Part shown: positions 17,284 to 26,091 of the stretch, piece by piece
Layout of the letters: each line of letters begins with the position of its first letter
Position numbering within the stretch: the first letter of the stretch is position 1
DNA from: Allokutzneria multivorans
GTDB lineage: Bacteria; Actinomycetota; Actinomycetes; Mycobacteriales; Pseudonocardiaceae
DNA: 64,000 nucleotides
Direction of reading: 5' to 3'
Assembly: GCF_039537405.1 (NCBI RefSeq)
Contig: NZ_BAABAL010000018.1
Coordinates: 766,142 to 830,141, forward strand
The notes under the pieces: model-generated
Told to the model about the DNA's origin: nothing
What the model saw: only the letters and a program-made list of their open reading frames with translations
The model's database searches: none
Position numbers and translations under genes: made by a program

Positions 17284-18064
17284 TGATCTCCAGGATGGCC
17301 GCGGTCGTCGCCTCCGCGGCGTCGAGGGTGACGACGTGGCCGGCGCCGGGGATCACGTGCTCGGCCACACCTTCGGCGCGCGCCCAGCGAGGCATGGCGG
17401 AGGCGATGTTGCCGGTGCGGTCGCGCTCGCCGCGAATGAGACCGAGCGGAACGGGCGTGCGGTAGCCGGGATCGGAGTCCACAAAGGACACTGTGGCCCG
17501 CCAGACGTCCAGGAAGACGCGTTTCGGCATGCGCGCGAACGTCGCCTCGGACTCGGCGATGCCCTCCGGCGTCACGGCCGAGGCGCGAGCCATCACGCCC
17601 GGCAGCCACGAAGCGGGGACGAGCGCCAGCGATGGCCCCGCGAGCTTCAGCAGGAACCGGTCCAGAGCGGTCAGCGGACCGGCGTTCCACGCGGAATCCA
17701 CCACGATGAGGCCGGAAACCCGTGAAGGACAACGGCGAACGAGCGCTTGGGAGAGGTTCCCGCCGAGCGAGTGCCCGACCAGGATCGGACGGTCCAGGCC
17801 GAGGTGGTCGAGGAGGGCGATCAGGCAGTCCAGGGCGAGGGCCGAGGTGAACCGCGCACCCGGCGCGAGGCTCGACCCGCCGTGCCCGGCCTGGTCCCAG
17901 ACGATCACCCGGTGCCCGGCCTCGTGCAGGGCACGCGCCTGCGCCTCGAACATCCGGTGGTCCATACCGGCGCCGTGCGTGAGGACGACGGGACACCGCG
18001 GCCCGGCGAGATCACCGAACCGCAGCTCCCCGCCGCCCACTCCCCACATCACCATATTCAGCAT
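17267..18064 (-). CDS. Alpha/beta hydrolase
   Basis: A 265-aa hydrolase with nucleophile elbow GHSLGG (S99), an oxyanion HGAG motif at 30-33, an acid in IRGERDRTG and the terminal GAGHVV histidine. Substrate unknown. ATG 18064 sits 6 nt after TATATT, consistent with a leaderless transcript; later in-frame ATGs at 18055 and 18049 are alternatives. An AT-rich palindrome overlaps this promoter. Confidence 0.87.
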   Translation of the reverse strand: MLNMVMWGVGGGELRFGDLAGPRCPVVLTHGAGMDHRMFEAQARALHEAGHRVIVWDQAGHGGSSLAPGARFTSALALDCLIALLDHLGLDRPILVGHSLGGNLSQALVRRCPSRVSGLIVVDSAWNAGPLTALDRFLLKLAGPSLALVPASWLPGVMARASAVTPEGIAESEATFARMPKRVFLDVWRATVSFVDSDPGYRTPVPLGLIRGERDRTGNIASAMPRWARAEGVAEHVIPGAGHVVTLDAAEATTAAILEIINSWP

Positions 18065-18076
18065 TTTCTGAATATA
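18054..18076 (-). promoter_or_regulatory. Palindromic operator overlapping -10 and start
   Basis: Perfect 8-bp inverted repeat ATATTCAG-6-CTGAATAT at 18054-18075. The reverse-strand TATATT at 18071-18076 can be the -10 of the hydrolase gene. AT-rich in GC-rich surroundings, so probably a repressor site (ArsR- or TetR-like; inference). Confidence 0.6.
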
Positions 18077-18088
18077 GCGAACGATGGC

Positions 18089-18538
18089 TCAGCGGCGGCT
18101 GCGTCCCGGGCCGGGGACCAGCTGAAGCGTGACGCCGTACCGGTTCCAGGCGTTGATCTGCGCGATCGCCGCCACGAGCGCGAACAGGGTCTCCTCGTCG
18201 AAGTGCTTCGCGGCGACCTCCCAGACCTCGTCGGGAACACCGTGCTCGTCCAGGCGGGTGGCGGCCTCGGCGAGGTCGAGGGCGGCGCGCTCCTGCTCGG
18301 TGAAGAACGGCGCCTCGCGCCACACCGCGACGGCCCACAGGCGCTCGTCGGCCTCGCCGTGCTTCTTCAGGTCGTGGGAGTGCATGTCGACGCAGAACGC
18401 GCAGCCGTTGACCTGGCTGACCCGCAGCTTGACCAGCTCCAGGATCGTCTTCGGCAGCGGGCTCGACGCCAGGAACGCCTCGATCTGGCTCATCGCCTCG
18501 TAGATGGGGGTGGTGCTGAGGTCGCCGGTGAGGCGCAT
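18089..18538 (-). CDS. Carboxymuconolactone decarboxylase / AhpD-like protein
   Basis: A 149-aa all-helical protein with the redox motif C46-A-F-C49-xxx-H53 of the CMD/AhpD family. Such proteins act as peroxidase-linked thiol reductases or of unknown function. ATG 18538 is 2 nt after the sigma factor stop with AAGGAGAAG upstream, so the two are cotranslated. ECF41 sigma factors are known to sit next to a carboxymuconolactone decarboxylase, oxidoreductase or epimerase gene that is their main target, and this pair fits that exactly. Confidence 0.92.
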   Translation of the reverse strand: MRLTGDLSTTPIYEAMSQIEAFLASSPLPKTILELVKLRVSQVNGCAFCVDMHSHDLKKHGEADERLWAVAVWREAPFFTEQERAALDLAEAATRLDEHGVPDEVWEVAAKHFDEETLFALVAAIAQINAWNRYGVTLQLVPGPGRSRR

Positions 18539-18540
18539 GG

Positions 18541-19440
18541 CTACTTCTCCTTGATGATCAGGGTGCTCGCGCGGGCGAGCTTGGTGGGGTGGAGGACGGC
18601 GTTGATCGCGGTGACGCGGCCGTCGGCAACGGTGAGGGAGTAGACGGCGACCAGGTTGTCGCCGTGCACCATCACGAAGCCGCTGAAGCCGTTGACCACG
18701 ACCGGGCGCAGCTCGCGCGTCGGCCACTTCGCGCGAATCCCCGCGAGGAAGCGCGCCACCTTGTCGGCGCCGACGACCGGCCGCCGAGCCGCGCGCACGA
18801 TCCCGCCGCCGTCGCTGAGCAGCACGACGTCGGGGTCGAGCAGCCGGAGCATGACCTCGACGTCCCCGCCGTCGCACGCGGCGAGGAACGCGGTGGCCAC
18901 CTCCCGCTGCCGTGCGGGGTCGGCGTCGAAGCGCGGTGAGCGCTCGCGCACGTGCTTGCGGGCCCGCGAGGCGAGCTGCCGCACGGACGCGGGCGTGCGC
19001 CCGACGACCTCGGCGATCTCGGTGAACGGCATCCCGAAGACCTCGTGCAGCACGAACGCGGTGCGCTCGGCCGGGGACAGCGTCTCCAGCACGACCAGCA
19101 TCGCCATGTTCACCGAGTCGGCGAGCGTGACCCGGTCCTCGGGCCCCTCCTCGGTGCTGACCACGGGCTCCGGCAGCCAGGGACCGACGTAGTCCTCACG
19201 ACGTTTGCGCGCCGAGCGCATCACGTCGAGCGCGAGCCGGGAGGTGGCCACGACCAGCCATCCCGTCACGTCGACGACGCCTTCGGTGCGGCTCAGCCGC
19301 AGCCACGCCTCCTGCACGACGTCCTCGGCCTCGCCGAGGTCGCCGATGATCCCGTACGCGATCCCGACCAACCTCGGCCGAGCACGCTGGAACTCCGTCT
19401 CCACGGTCTTAGGACGAGGCAGCCCGCGCGGGTGTGACAT
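18541..19440 (-). CDS. ECF41-type RNA polymerase sigma factor (SigJ-like)
   Basis: A 299-aa sigma factor. Region 2 (ARPRLVGIAYGIIGDLGEAEDVVQEAWLR, read in pieces) spans residues 20-90, and region 4 (LSPAERTAFVLHEVFGM...TPASVRQLASRARKHV) about 120-165. A C-terminal SnoaL/NTF2-like domain of about 110 residues follows, the hallmark of ECF41, where it modulates activity in place of an anti-sigma factor. ATG 19440 overlaps the EamA gene by 32 nt and has GGAG at 6 nt; GTG 19404 just after that gene's stop is an alternative. Confidence 0.92.
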   Translation of the reverse strand: MSHPRGLPRPKTVETEFQRARPRLVGIAYGIIGDLGEAEDVVQEAWLRLSRTEGVVDVTGWLVVATSRLALDVMRSARKRREDYVGPWLPEPVVSTEEGPEDRVTLADSVNMAMLVVLETLSPAERTAFVLHEVFGMPFTEIAEVVGRTPASVRQLASRARKHVRERSPRFDADPARQREVATAFLAACDGGDVEVMLRLLDPDVVLLSDGGGIVRAARRPVVGADKVARFLAGIRAKWPTRELRPVVVNGFSGFVMVHGDNLVAVYSLTVADGRVTAINAVLHPTKLARASTLIIKEK

Positions 19441-20329
19441 CGCGGCTCCGCGTCCCCGCGACGATCACCACCGCCACCCCGAGCATCAGCAGCGCGAGCC
19501 CCGGCAGCGCGCTCGCGCGGGGCACCTGACCGAGCCAGATCCACGCGATCAGCGCGGCTCCCGGCACCTCCAGCAAGATCATCAGGCTGACCGTGGTCGC
19601 GGAGACCTTGCGCAGCGCGAAGCTGAACATCGAGTGCCCGAGCAGCTGCGCTCCGGCCACGAGCCCCAGGATCGCCAGCCACGTCGCCCCGTCGAAGCCG
19701 ATCAGCGGCACCCCGCCGACCAGGCACACGCCGAGCAGCAGCACGCCGCACACCGAGTAGCAGACGGAGGTGTAGGTGGTCGTGCTGATCGTGACGCGCG
19801 CCCGCTCGCCGAGCGCGGTGTAGACCGCCGCCATCAGCCCGCCCGCCAACGCGAGGAGATCGCCGGTGAGCGCCGTCGCGGACACCTCGAAGTCGGCTCC
19901 GGTGGCGATCACCGCGCCGATCACCGCGAGGGAGATGCCGATCCACGTGGTGACAGGCAGACGTTTGCCCTGCAACGACGCGATCGCGCACTGCCACACC
20001 GGCTGAGTCGCGACGAGCGCGGTCGCGGTGGCCACCGAGGTCAGCTGGACGGAGGGCATCCACGTCGAGAAGTGCACCGCGAGCGCCACCCCGGCCGCCA
20101 CGCTGAACCACCCGGCGGCGCGGTGCTCGCCGCGCACGAGCCCCCGGAACTCCTCACCTCGCCTGGCGGCGGCGAACGGGGTGAGAGCGGCGACTGCGAT
20201 CGCGTTGCGCCAGAAGGCGATCGCCAGCGCGGGCGCGGCGGCGAACGCGGTCAGCGGCCCCGATGAGGAGACGGCGAGCACCGCGACGGCCAGGACGACC
20301 CCGGTCACGGGATCCACACGGGAGGACAC
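19409..20329 (-). CDS. EamA-family (DMT) transporter
   Basis: About 306 aa with ten hydrophobic helices in two EamA halves (second copy from about residue 145, GDLLALAGGLMAAVYTALGE). Such permeases export metabolites or amino acids. The start is uncertain: GTG 20329 has AGGA 9 nt upstream, GTG 20347 is further out. It overlaps the ECF41 sigma gene, so it may be cotranscribed with it. Confidence 0.85.
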   Translation of the reverse strand: MSSRVDPVTGVVLAVAVLAVSSSGPLTAFAAAPALAIAFWRNAIAVAALTPFAAARRGEEFRGLVRGEHRAAGWFSVAAGVALAVHFSTWMPSVQLTSVATATALVATQPVWQCAIASLQGKRLPVTTWIGISLAVIGAVIATGADFEVSATALTGDLLALAGGLMAAVYTALGERARVTISTTTYTSVCYSVCGVLLLGVCLVGGVPLIGFDGATWLAILGLVAGAQLLGHSMFSFALRKVSATTVSLMILLEVPGAALIAWIWLGQVPRASALPGLALLMLGVAVVIVAGTRSRDVTPARAASS

Positions 20330-20357
20330 GGTGGTCCATCCTGGCACGCTGGCGGGC

Positions 20358-20822
20358 TCAGGCCCGAGTGATGGAGAACATGTAGCAGCCGTAAGCGATG
20401 TTGCGGCTGTGGATCTCCACGACGTCCGGTTCGGCCAGGATCGAAGCGATCTCGCCGAGCGGGTCGGAGCCGTCGTGCGTGCGCGTCGCCGGGTGGATCC
20501 AGCCGCGCGCGTCGTAGGCGCGCAGAACCTGCGGGCGGTCGAGCCACTGCGCGGGGTAGTCCTCGCCGTCCGGGCCGTCGCAGTGCTCGGCGTGCGCGTA
20601 GACGGCGCCGACCTCGCGGTACGGGCTGCCCGAACCCGGCAGCACGGGCTCGTGGCCGAACAGGATCACGTCCTCGTCCTCGCGGGCGCTGCGCAGGCAG
20701 CACCGCAGCGGACCGGTGATCCCGGTCAGGCGTTGGACCGGATTGCCCGAGGTGTCCAGCCCGGTCGCGCGGACCTGGGCGAGCAGGGCGGGCAGCAGCG
20801 CGTGGACGCGGAAATCAGTCAT
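20358..20822 (-). CDS. DUF1203 family protein
   Basis: A 154-aa protein matching the DUF1203 pattern (early PLRCCLR, FGHEPVL, GPVYAH-like EVGAVYAHAEHC, YDARGWI, and a final SRNIAYGCYMFSI). Function of the family is unknown. Only weak purines precede ATG 20822. Same strand as, and close to, the EamA-sigma genes. Confidence 0.82.
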   Translation of the reverse strand: MTDFRVHALLPALLAQVRATGLDTSGNPVQRLTGITGPLRCCLRSAREDEDVILFGHEPVLPGSGSPYREVGAVYAHAEHCDGPDGEDYPAQWLDRPQVLRAYDARGWIHPATRTHDGSDPLGEIASILAEPDVVEIHSRNIAYGCYMFSITRA

Positions 20823-20871
20823 GCCCCAAGCCTGCTGCGCGGACGTCGCCGGTTCTGGCGCCTTTCCGCCG

Positions 20872-21513
20872 TCACGCTCGCAGCGTGGGAATCCCCGCGA
20901 TGAGCGCGGCCAGCGCCCGCTTCAGCGTCGCCTCGAAGGGCGGCACCATCACCGCGATCTCCGGCTCCCGCTCGTACAGCTCGCGCAGCGTCGCCGACGG
21001 GGTGGCCGCCGCGTAGAGGACCCCGGCCAGCGCGCCGGCGGCGGTCACCAGCTCGATGCCCTCGGACTCGGTCAACTCGGAGTGCTCGGCGACGGCGGCG
21101 CCCACCGAGCGGATGATCTCGTGCATCTCGTGCTTGAACCGGCGCGCGGCGGGCACGGAGATGTTGTGCTCCAACGTGGTCGTCACCTGGCTGAGCAGGT
21201 CGCAGAACAGCGGGCGCTCGGTCAGCGGGTCCACCAGCGCGTCGATCGGCCCGGCCTCGGGCATGCGCGCGAGCGCCTCGGCCTCCCACTCCCGCCAGCA
21301 CTCGGCGGCGAGTTCGAGGTAGATCTCCTCGCGGGTGCCGAAGTAGCGCGCGACCGCGGATTTGGCGAAGCCGACCTCCGCCGCCACCCCGCCGAGGCTG
21401 ACCGAGCGGACGCCGTCCTTCGTCGCCAGCTCGCGGGCGGCTTTCAAGATCGCCGCGCGCCGCTGCTGCTTGTGCTCCGGGCTCCTGGCCCGCACGAACG
21501 CTGGTTCGGTCAT
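20872..21513 (-). CDS. TetR/AcrR-family regulator
   Basis: A 213-aa repressor with an N-terminal TetR HTH (residues 17-65: RAAILKAARELATKDGVRSVSL..., GFAKSAVARYFGTREEIY) and a helical ligand domain. Divergent from the aldehyde oxidoreductase operon, with tandem pseudo-palindromes covering that operon's promoter, so it most likely represses those genes. ATG 21513 has AAGGT upstream. Confidence 0.93.
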   Translation of the reverse strand: MTEPAFVRARSPEHKQQRRAAILKAARELATKDGVRSVSLGGVAAEVGFAKSAVARYFGTREEIYLELAAECWREWEAEALARMPEAGPIDALVDPLTERPLFCDLLSQVTTTLEHNISVPAARRFKHEMHEIIRSVGAAVAEHSELTESEGIELVTAAGALAGVLYAAATPSATLRELYEREPEIAVMVPPFEATLKRALAALIAGIPTLRA

Positions 21514-21536
21514 CGCGGGGTGACCTTACCGCGCAC

Positions 21537-21585
21537 GTTAGGAGAACGCCGTACTCTTGTTAAGAGAACGACGTACTGTTAACTT
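21537..21585 (+). promoter_or_regulatory. Tandem TetR operators over the oxidoreductase promoter
   Basis: Two 22-bp direct repeats (21537-21558 and 21559-21580), each containing AGAACG-n-CGTACT, an imperfect dyad. Within them lie TTGTTA (21557-21562) and, after 17 bp, TAACTT (21580-21585), which is 6 nt from ATG 21592: a well-formed, apparently leaderless promoter covered by the repeats. Confidence 0.72.
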
Positions 21586-21591
21586 GGCGCC

Positions 21592-22050
21592 ATGGCGGAG
21601 ACGAAGATGCTGGTGAACGGCGAGCCCGTGGTGCTGGACGTTCCACCGCAGGTCAGCCTACTCGACGGGCTGCGCGACCGACTGGGTCTCACCGGCCCGA
21701 AGAAGGGCTGCGACCAGGGCGCCTGCGGGGCGTGCACCGTGCTGGCCGACGGCGAGCGGATCGTCTCCTGCCTGGCGCTGGCCGTGCAGTACGACGGCCG
21801 CGAGATCACCACGGTGGAGGGCGTCGCGAACCTGCCAGGAGGCGCGGAGCTCCAGCGCGAGTTCATCAAGCGCGACGGATTCCAGTGCGGCTTCTGCACT
21901 TCCGGCCAGATCTGCTCCGCGCTCGGGATGCTCGCCGAGCGCGAATCCGCTCCGACTCGTGAGGAGATCCGCGAGGGCATGAGCGGCAACCTGTGCCGCT
22001 GCGGTGCCTACAACGGCATCGTCGACGCGATCGAAGGGGTGGCGCGGTGA
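21592..22050 (+). CDS. paoA: Aldehyde oxidoreductase 2Fe-2S subunit (PaoA/YagT-like)
   Basis: A 152-aa iron-sulfur subunit of the xanthine oxidase family. The plant-type ferredoxin cluster is held by C40, C45, C48 and C60 and the second cluster by C99, C102, C135 and C137, all present. It passes electrons from the molybdenum site to FAD. First gene of paoABC-xdhC, with GTGA overlap to the next. No twin-arginine leader is seen, unlike the periplasmic E. coli PaoA, so this complex is probably cytoplasmic. Confidence 0.93.
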   Translation: MAETKMLVNGEPVVLDVPPQVSLLDGLRDRLGLTGPKKGCDQGACGACTVLADGERIVSCLALAVQYDGREITTVEGVANLPGGAELQREFIKRDGFQCGFCTSGQICSALGMLAERESAPTREEIREGMSGNLCRCGAYNGIVDAIEGVAR

Positions 22051-23021
22051 GGACGTTCTCCTACGTCCGCGCGGAGGACGTCGACGCTGCGCTGCGCGCG
22101 ATCACCGAGGAGCCGAACGCGAAGTTCCTCGGCGGCGGCACGAACCTCGTCGACCTCATGCGCGAGGACATCGAACGGCCGGACACGGTCGTCGACGTCA
22201 CCCGCCTCCCGCTCGCCGAGGTCGATGAGCTGCCGGACGGCAGTGTGCGGATCGGCGCGATGGCGCGCAACAGCCACCTCGCGGCGAACCCGGTGATCCA
22301 GTCGCGGTATCCGTTGGTGTCACAGGCTTTGCTGTCCGGAGCTTCGGGACAGCTGCGGAACATGGCCACGGTCGGCGGCAACCTCATGCAGCGCACACGG
22401 TGCCTGTACTTCTACGACGACGCGGCGGCCTGCAACAAGCGCTCGCCCGGCAGCGGTTGCGCTGCGATCGGCGGATTTTCGCGCGGCAACGCGGTCTTGG
22501 GCACCTCGTCGAGCTGCGCCGCGACGCATCCTTCGGACCTGTGCGTGGCGTTGGCGGCACTGGACGCGGTCGTTGAGGTCCGCAGTTCACGCGGCACCCG
22601 CCGGATTCCACTCGTGGACTTCCACCGGCTTCCCGCCTCCTCTCCGGAGATCGAGACCGTTCTCGCCTCCGATGAGTTGATCACCGCTGTCGAGCTTCCT
22701 CCGCCGCCTTCGGGCTGTTCCCAGTACCGCAAGGTCCGCGACCGCGCGTCCTACGCGTTCGCCCTTGTGTCCGTCGCAGCCTGCCTCGACGTCGTTGACG
22801 GGAGCGTTTCCGCTGTTCGCCTCGCACTCGGCGGCGTCGGGACAAAGCCTTGGCGCGCTTACGAAGCAGAGCGCGTTCTGCTCGGAGCACCCGCGACCGA
22901 GGACAGCTTCCGCGCGGCGGCGCGCGCCGAGCTTGCACCTGCGGTCTCGTTGCCGCACAACGCGTTCAAGGTCGATCTTGCTGAGCGCACCGTCGTCGCA
23001 GTGCTCCGGGGGTTGGCATGA
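22047..23021 (+). CDS. paoB: Aldehyde oxidoreductase FAD subunit (PaoB/YagS-like)
   Basis: A 324-aa FAD-binding subunit. FLGGGTNLVDLM and GGNLMQRTRCLYFYDD are FAD contacts. An insert with several cysteines (CLYFYDDAAACNKRSPGSGC...SSSCAATHPSDLC) is the extra 4Fe-4S loop typical of PaoB. GTG 22047 overlaps the small-subunit stop and the stop overlaps the large-subunit ATG, so stoichiometric translation is expected. Confidence 0.93.
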   Translation: MRTFSYVRAEDVDAALRAITEEPNAKFLGGGTNLVDLMREDIERPDTVVDVTRLPLAEVDELPDGSVRIGAMARNSHLAANPVIQSRYPLVSQALLSGASGQLRNMATVGGNLMQRTRCLYFYDDAAACNKRSPGSGCAAIGGFSRGNAVLGTSSSCAATHPSDLCVALAALDAVVEVRSSRGTRRIPLVDFHRLPASSPEIETVLASDELITAVELPPPPSGCSQYRKVRDRASYAFALVSVAACLDVVDGSVSAVRLALGGVGTKPWRAYEAERVLLGAPATEDSFRAAARAELAPAVSLPHNAFKVDLAERTVVAVLRGLA

Positions 23022-25147
23022 CCGCGATCGGCAAGGCGTTCGACCGCATGGACGGTGTCATCAAGACCACCGGCGCGGCCAAGTTCTCCGGCGACCAGCT
23101 CTACCCCGGCCTGGCACACGCGGCCCTCACCCACGCCTCGATCGCGCGCGGTCGAATTGTTGAGATCAACACCACGGACGCGACGAAGGTTCCAGGCGTG
23201 CTCGCGGTGATCACCCACCACAACGCGCCGAAGATGAAGCTCCCGACCTCGCGGCTCGGCCCTGCGGTCACCGGAGGATCCGTCCGCTGCCTCAACACCG
23301 ATGAGGTGCACTGGGACGGCCAGCCGGTGGCACTGGTCGTCGCGGACACGCAGGAGGCCGCTCGTGCGGCCGCCGCGCGCGTCCACGTCGCGTACGAGCA
23401 ACTACCGTCCACAGTGGAGTTCGTGGCGGCCGACGCGACGCCGCAGAAGAGCTCGATGGTCCAGTCCGGATCGGCCCGCAAGGGGGATGCGGTTGCCGCC
23501 CTGGCAAGCGCTCCGGTGTCGGTCGACCGCGAGTACAGCACTCCCCCGCAGAACCACAACGCGATCGAGCCGCACACCACGACCGCGCTCTGGGACGGCG
23601 ACCGGCTGACCGTGCACGACTCCACGCAGAACATCGACGGCGTGCGGACCACGTTGTCCTCCGCGTTCGGCGTCGCGCTGGACAACATCCACGTGCGCGC
23701 CGAACACGTCGGCGGCGGCTTCGGCGGGAAGTTCCAGGTGTGGCCGGGCACGCTCCTCGCCGTGCTCGCGGCCCGCGTGACCGGTCGCCCCGTGCGACTG
23801 ATGCTCTCCCGCGAAGCCGTCTACCGCACGGTCGGCGGCCGTACTCCGTCCGTTCAGCGCGTGGCGATCGGCGCGGACCACGACGGCCGGATGACCTCAC
23901 TGATCCACACTTCGGCGACCAGGCTCGGCCGCACCGGCGGAAGCCCGGAGGCCGTCACGGTCCAGTCGGGCCACCTCTACGACGCGCAGAACATCCTGTT
24001 GCAGCAGAACGTCGTCGAACTCGACCTCGTGGCCAACACCGCCATGCGCGCGCCGGGCGAGGCGATCGGCACGTTCGCCCTGGAGTCCACAGTGGACGAA
24101 CTCGCGCACGAGCTCGGCATGGACCCGATCGAGCTCCGCATGCGCAACGAGCCGACCCGCGACCCGATCGGCGACAAGCCCTTCACCCGGCGGAACCTGC
24201 GTGCTGCCTACGAACTCGGCGCCAAGGAGTTCGGCTGGGAGCAGCGCACTCCGCAGCCGCGCTCGATGCGCGACGGCCAGTGGCTCGTCGGCTGGGGCGT
24301 GGCGACCGCGTTCCACCCACCCGTGCACCTCGTCGCCAACGCGACCCTGCGCTTCAGCGCGGACGGCACCGCCCTGCTGCGGTGCGCTTTCCACGAGATG
24401 GGCATGGGCGCTGCGACCGCTCAGGCGCAGATCACCGCTGACGCGCTCGGGATTCCGTTCGAGGCCGTCCGCGTCGAGTACGGCGACTCGCGCCTGCCCG
24501 TCGGCCCGATGGCGGGCGGCTCCAACCAGACCGCGACCGTCGCCGGTGCCGTGACCGCCGCCGCCGCGAAGCTCCGGCGCGCACTCGGCGGCGAGGTCTC
24601 CGTGGCCGCCTTGGCGCGCAAGGGAAAGTCCCACGTTGAGGTGTCGGTCGGCTTCGGCCGGATGGGCAACCAGGTCCGGCTCGTGTCGAAGTTCCTGCGC
24701 GACAAGCGGAACTGGGTGCGCGCCACGACCGGCGCCCAGTTCTGCGAAGTCCGGGTCGACGCCGACACCGGGGAGATCCGGGTCTCGCGGTGGGTCGGCG
24801 CCTTCGACTGCGGCACCGTGATCAACCCGAAGACGGCGGCCAGCCAGCTGCGCGGCGGGATCGTGCTCGGCATCGGCACGGCGCTCTCCGAGGAGACCCT
24901 GGTCGACCCCCGCACCGGGCGGATCATGAACCCCGGCCTCGCCGAGTACCACCTGCCGGTGCACGCGGACGTGCCGCGGATCGACGTGCACTGGCTCGAC
25001 GAGCCCGATCCCACGATGCCCGCCGGAGTGCTCGGCGTCGGCGAGGTCGGCGTGACCGGCGCCGCCGCCGCCGTGGCCAACGCGATCTTCCACGCCACGG
25101 GCAAGCGCGTCCGCGACCTGCCGATCACGCTCGACAAGGTGGTGTGA
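23018..25147 (+). CDS. paoC: Aldehyde oxidoreductase molybdopterin subunit (PaoC-like)
   Basis: A 709-aa catalytic subunit binding molybdenum cofactor. Typical motifs are GGGFGGKFQ, the MRAPGEAIGTFALES segment and the catalytic glutamate in GVGEVGVTGAAAAVANA. The family oxidises aldehydes or N-heterocycles; PaoABC handles aromatic aldehydes. Third gene of the operon, ATGA overlap at 23018. The XdhC gene starts 4 nt downstream. Confidence 0.94.
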   Translation: MTAIGKAFDRMDGVIKTTGAAKFSGDQLYPGLAHAALTHASIARGRIVEINTTDATKVPGVLAVITHHNAPKMKLPTSRLGPAVTGGSVRCLNTDEVHWDGQPVALVVADTQEAARAAAARVHVAYEQLPSTVEFVAADATPQKSSMVQSGSARKGDAVAALASAPVSVDREYSTPPQNHNAIEPHTTTALWDGDRLTVHDSTQNIDGVRTTLSSAFGVALDNIHVRAEHVGGGFGGKFQVWPGTLLAVLAARVTGRPVRLMLSREAVYRTVGGRTPSVQRVAIGADHDGRMTSLIHTSATRLGRTGGSPEAVTVQSGHLYDAQNILLQQNVVELDLVANTAMRAPGEAIGTFALESTVDELAHELGMDPIELRMRNEPTRDPIGDKPFTRRNLRAAYELGAKEFGWEQRTPQPRSMRDGQWLVGWGVATAFHPPVHLVANATLRFSADGTALLRCAFHEMGMGAATAQAQITADALGIPFEAVRVEYGDSRLPVGPMAGGSNQTATVAGAVTAAAAKLRRALGGEVSVAALARKGKSHVEVSVGFGRMGNQVRLVSKFLRDKRNWVRATTGAQFCEVRVDADTGEIRVSRWVGAFDCGTVINPKTAASQLRGGIVLGIGTALSEETLVDPRTGRIMNPGLAEYHLPVHADVPRIDVHWLDEPDPTMPAGVLGVGEVGVTGAAAAVANAIFHATGKRVRDLPITLDKVV

Positions 25148-25151
25148 GCCG

Positions 25152-26012
25152 GTGGTGGAGATCGCCGATTCGTTGCGTGCGTGGGAGCGGGCCGGGCGAG
25201 CGTTCGCGGTGGCCACGGTCACCGCGACCTCGGGCAGCGCGCCCCGCCCGGTCGGCACGTCCATGGCGGTGGACTCCGAGGGCTCGGTGATCGGCAACGT
25301 CTCGGGCGGCTGCGTGGACGGCGCGGTGTACGAGCTGTGCCGCGAGGCCATCGTGAGCGGCGAGTCCAGCACGCACACGTTCGGCTATTCGGACGAGTCC
25401 GCCTTCGCCGTGGGCCTGACGTGCGGCGGCGTGATCGAGGTGCTGGTCCAGCCGTCGCCGGTCCCCGTTCCGGAGGTCGCTCCGCCGCCGCCTCGCCTGC
25501 TGATCTTCGGAGCGCTGGACTTCGCCGCCGCGCTGACCACGATCGGCGTGTTCCTCGGCTATCGCGTCACCGTGTGCGACGCCCGCCCGGTTTTCGCCAC
25601 TCCGGAACGCTTTCCCGGCGCGGACGTGGTCGTGGACTGGCCGCACCGCTACCTCGATCAGACCACTGTAGACAGTCGGACCGCGATCTGCGTGCTCACC
25701 CACGACCCGAAGTTCGACGTGCCCGTGCTCACCCGCGCGCTGCGCCTGCCGGTCGGCTACGTCGGCGCGCTCGGCTCGCGGCGAGCACACGCCGAGCGGC
25801 TGGAGTTGTTGCGCGCCAACGGTGTTGGCGCGGAGGAGCTGGCTCGGCTGCGCTCGCCCATCGGGCTCGACCTCGGCGGGCGGACGCCTGAGGAGACCGC
25901 GCTGTCCATCGCCGCGGAGATCGTCGCCTGCCACCGGGGCGGCTCCGGGCGGCCGTTGTCGGCGCTGAGCGGGCCGATCCACGCTCGGCTTGACGCGGCC
26001 ATCGCGAGCTGA
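25152..26012 (+). CDS. XdhC/CoxI-family cofactor maturation protein
   Basis: A 286-aa protein with the XdhC N-terminal motif (ATVTATSGSAPRPVG, GNVSGGCVDGAV) and a C-terminal Rossmann-like XdhC_C domain (GYVGALGSRRAHAERL). XdhC proteins bind and sulfurate molybdenum cofactor and insert it into xanthine-oxidase-family enzymes, so it very likely matures the PaoABC-like complex directly upstream. GTG 25152, 4 nt after the preceding stop. Confidence 0.93.
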   Translation: MVEIADSLRAWERAGRAFAVATVTATSGSAPRPVGTSMAVDSEGSVIGNVSGGCVDGAVYELCREAIVSGESSTHTFGYSDESAFAVGLTCGGVIEVLVQPSPVPVPEVAPPPPRLLIFGALDFAAALTTIGVFLGYRVTVCDARPVFATPERFPGADVVVDWPHRYLDQTTVDSRTAICVLTHDPKFDVPVLTRALRLPVGYVGALGSRRAHAERLELLRANGVGAEELARLRSPIGLDLGGRTPEETALSIAAEIVACHRGGSGRPLSALSGPIHARLDAAIAS

Positions 26013-26091
26013 TCTGATCCCGACAGCGTCGCGTGCACCCGGCCAAGAGACCGTCGTGGGCATGGAGGCGCCGGATCATGGGATTTCGGCC

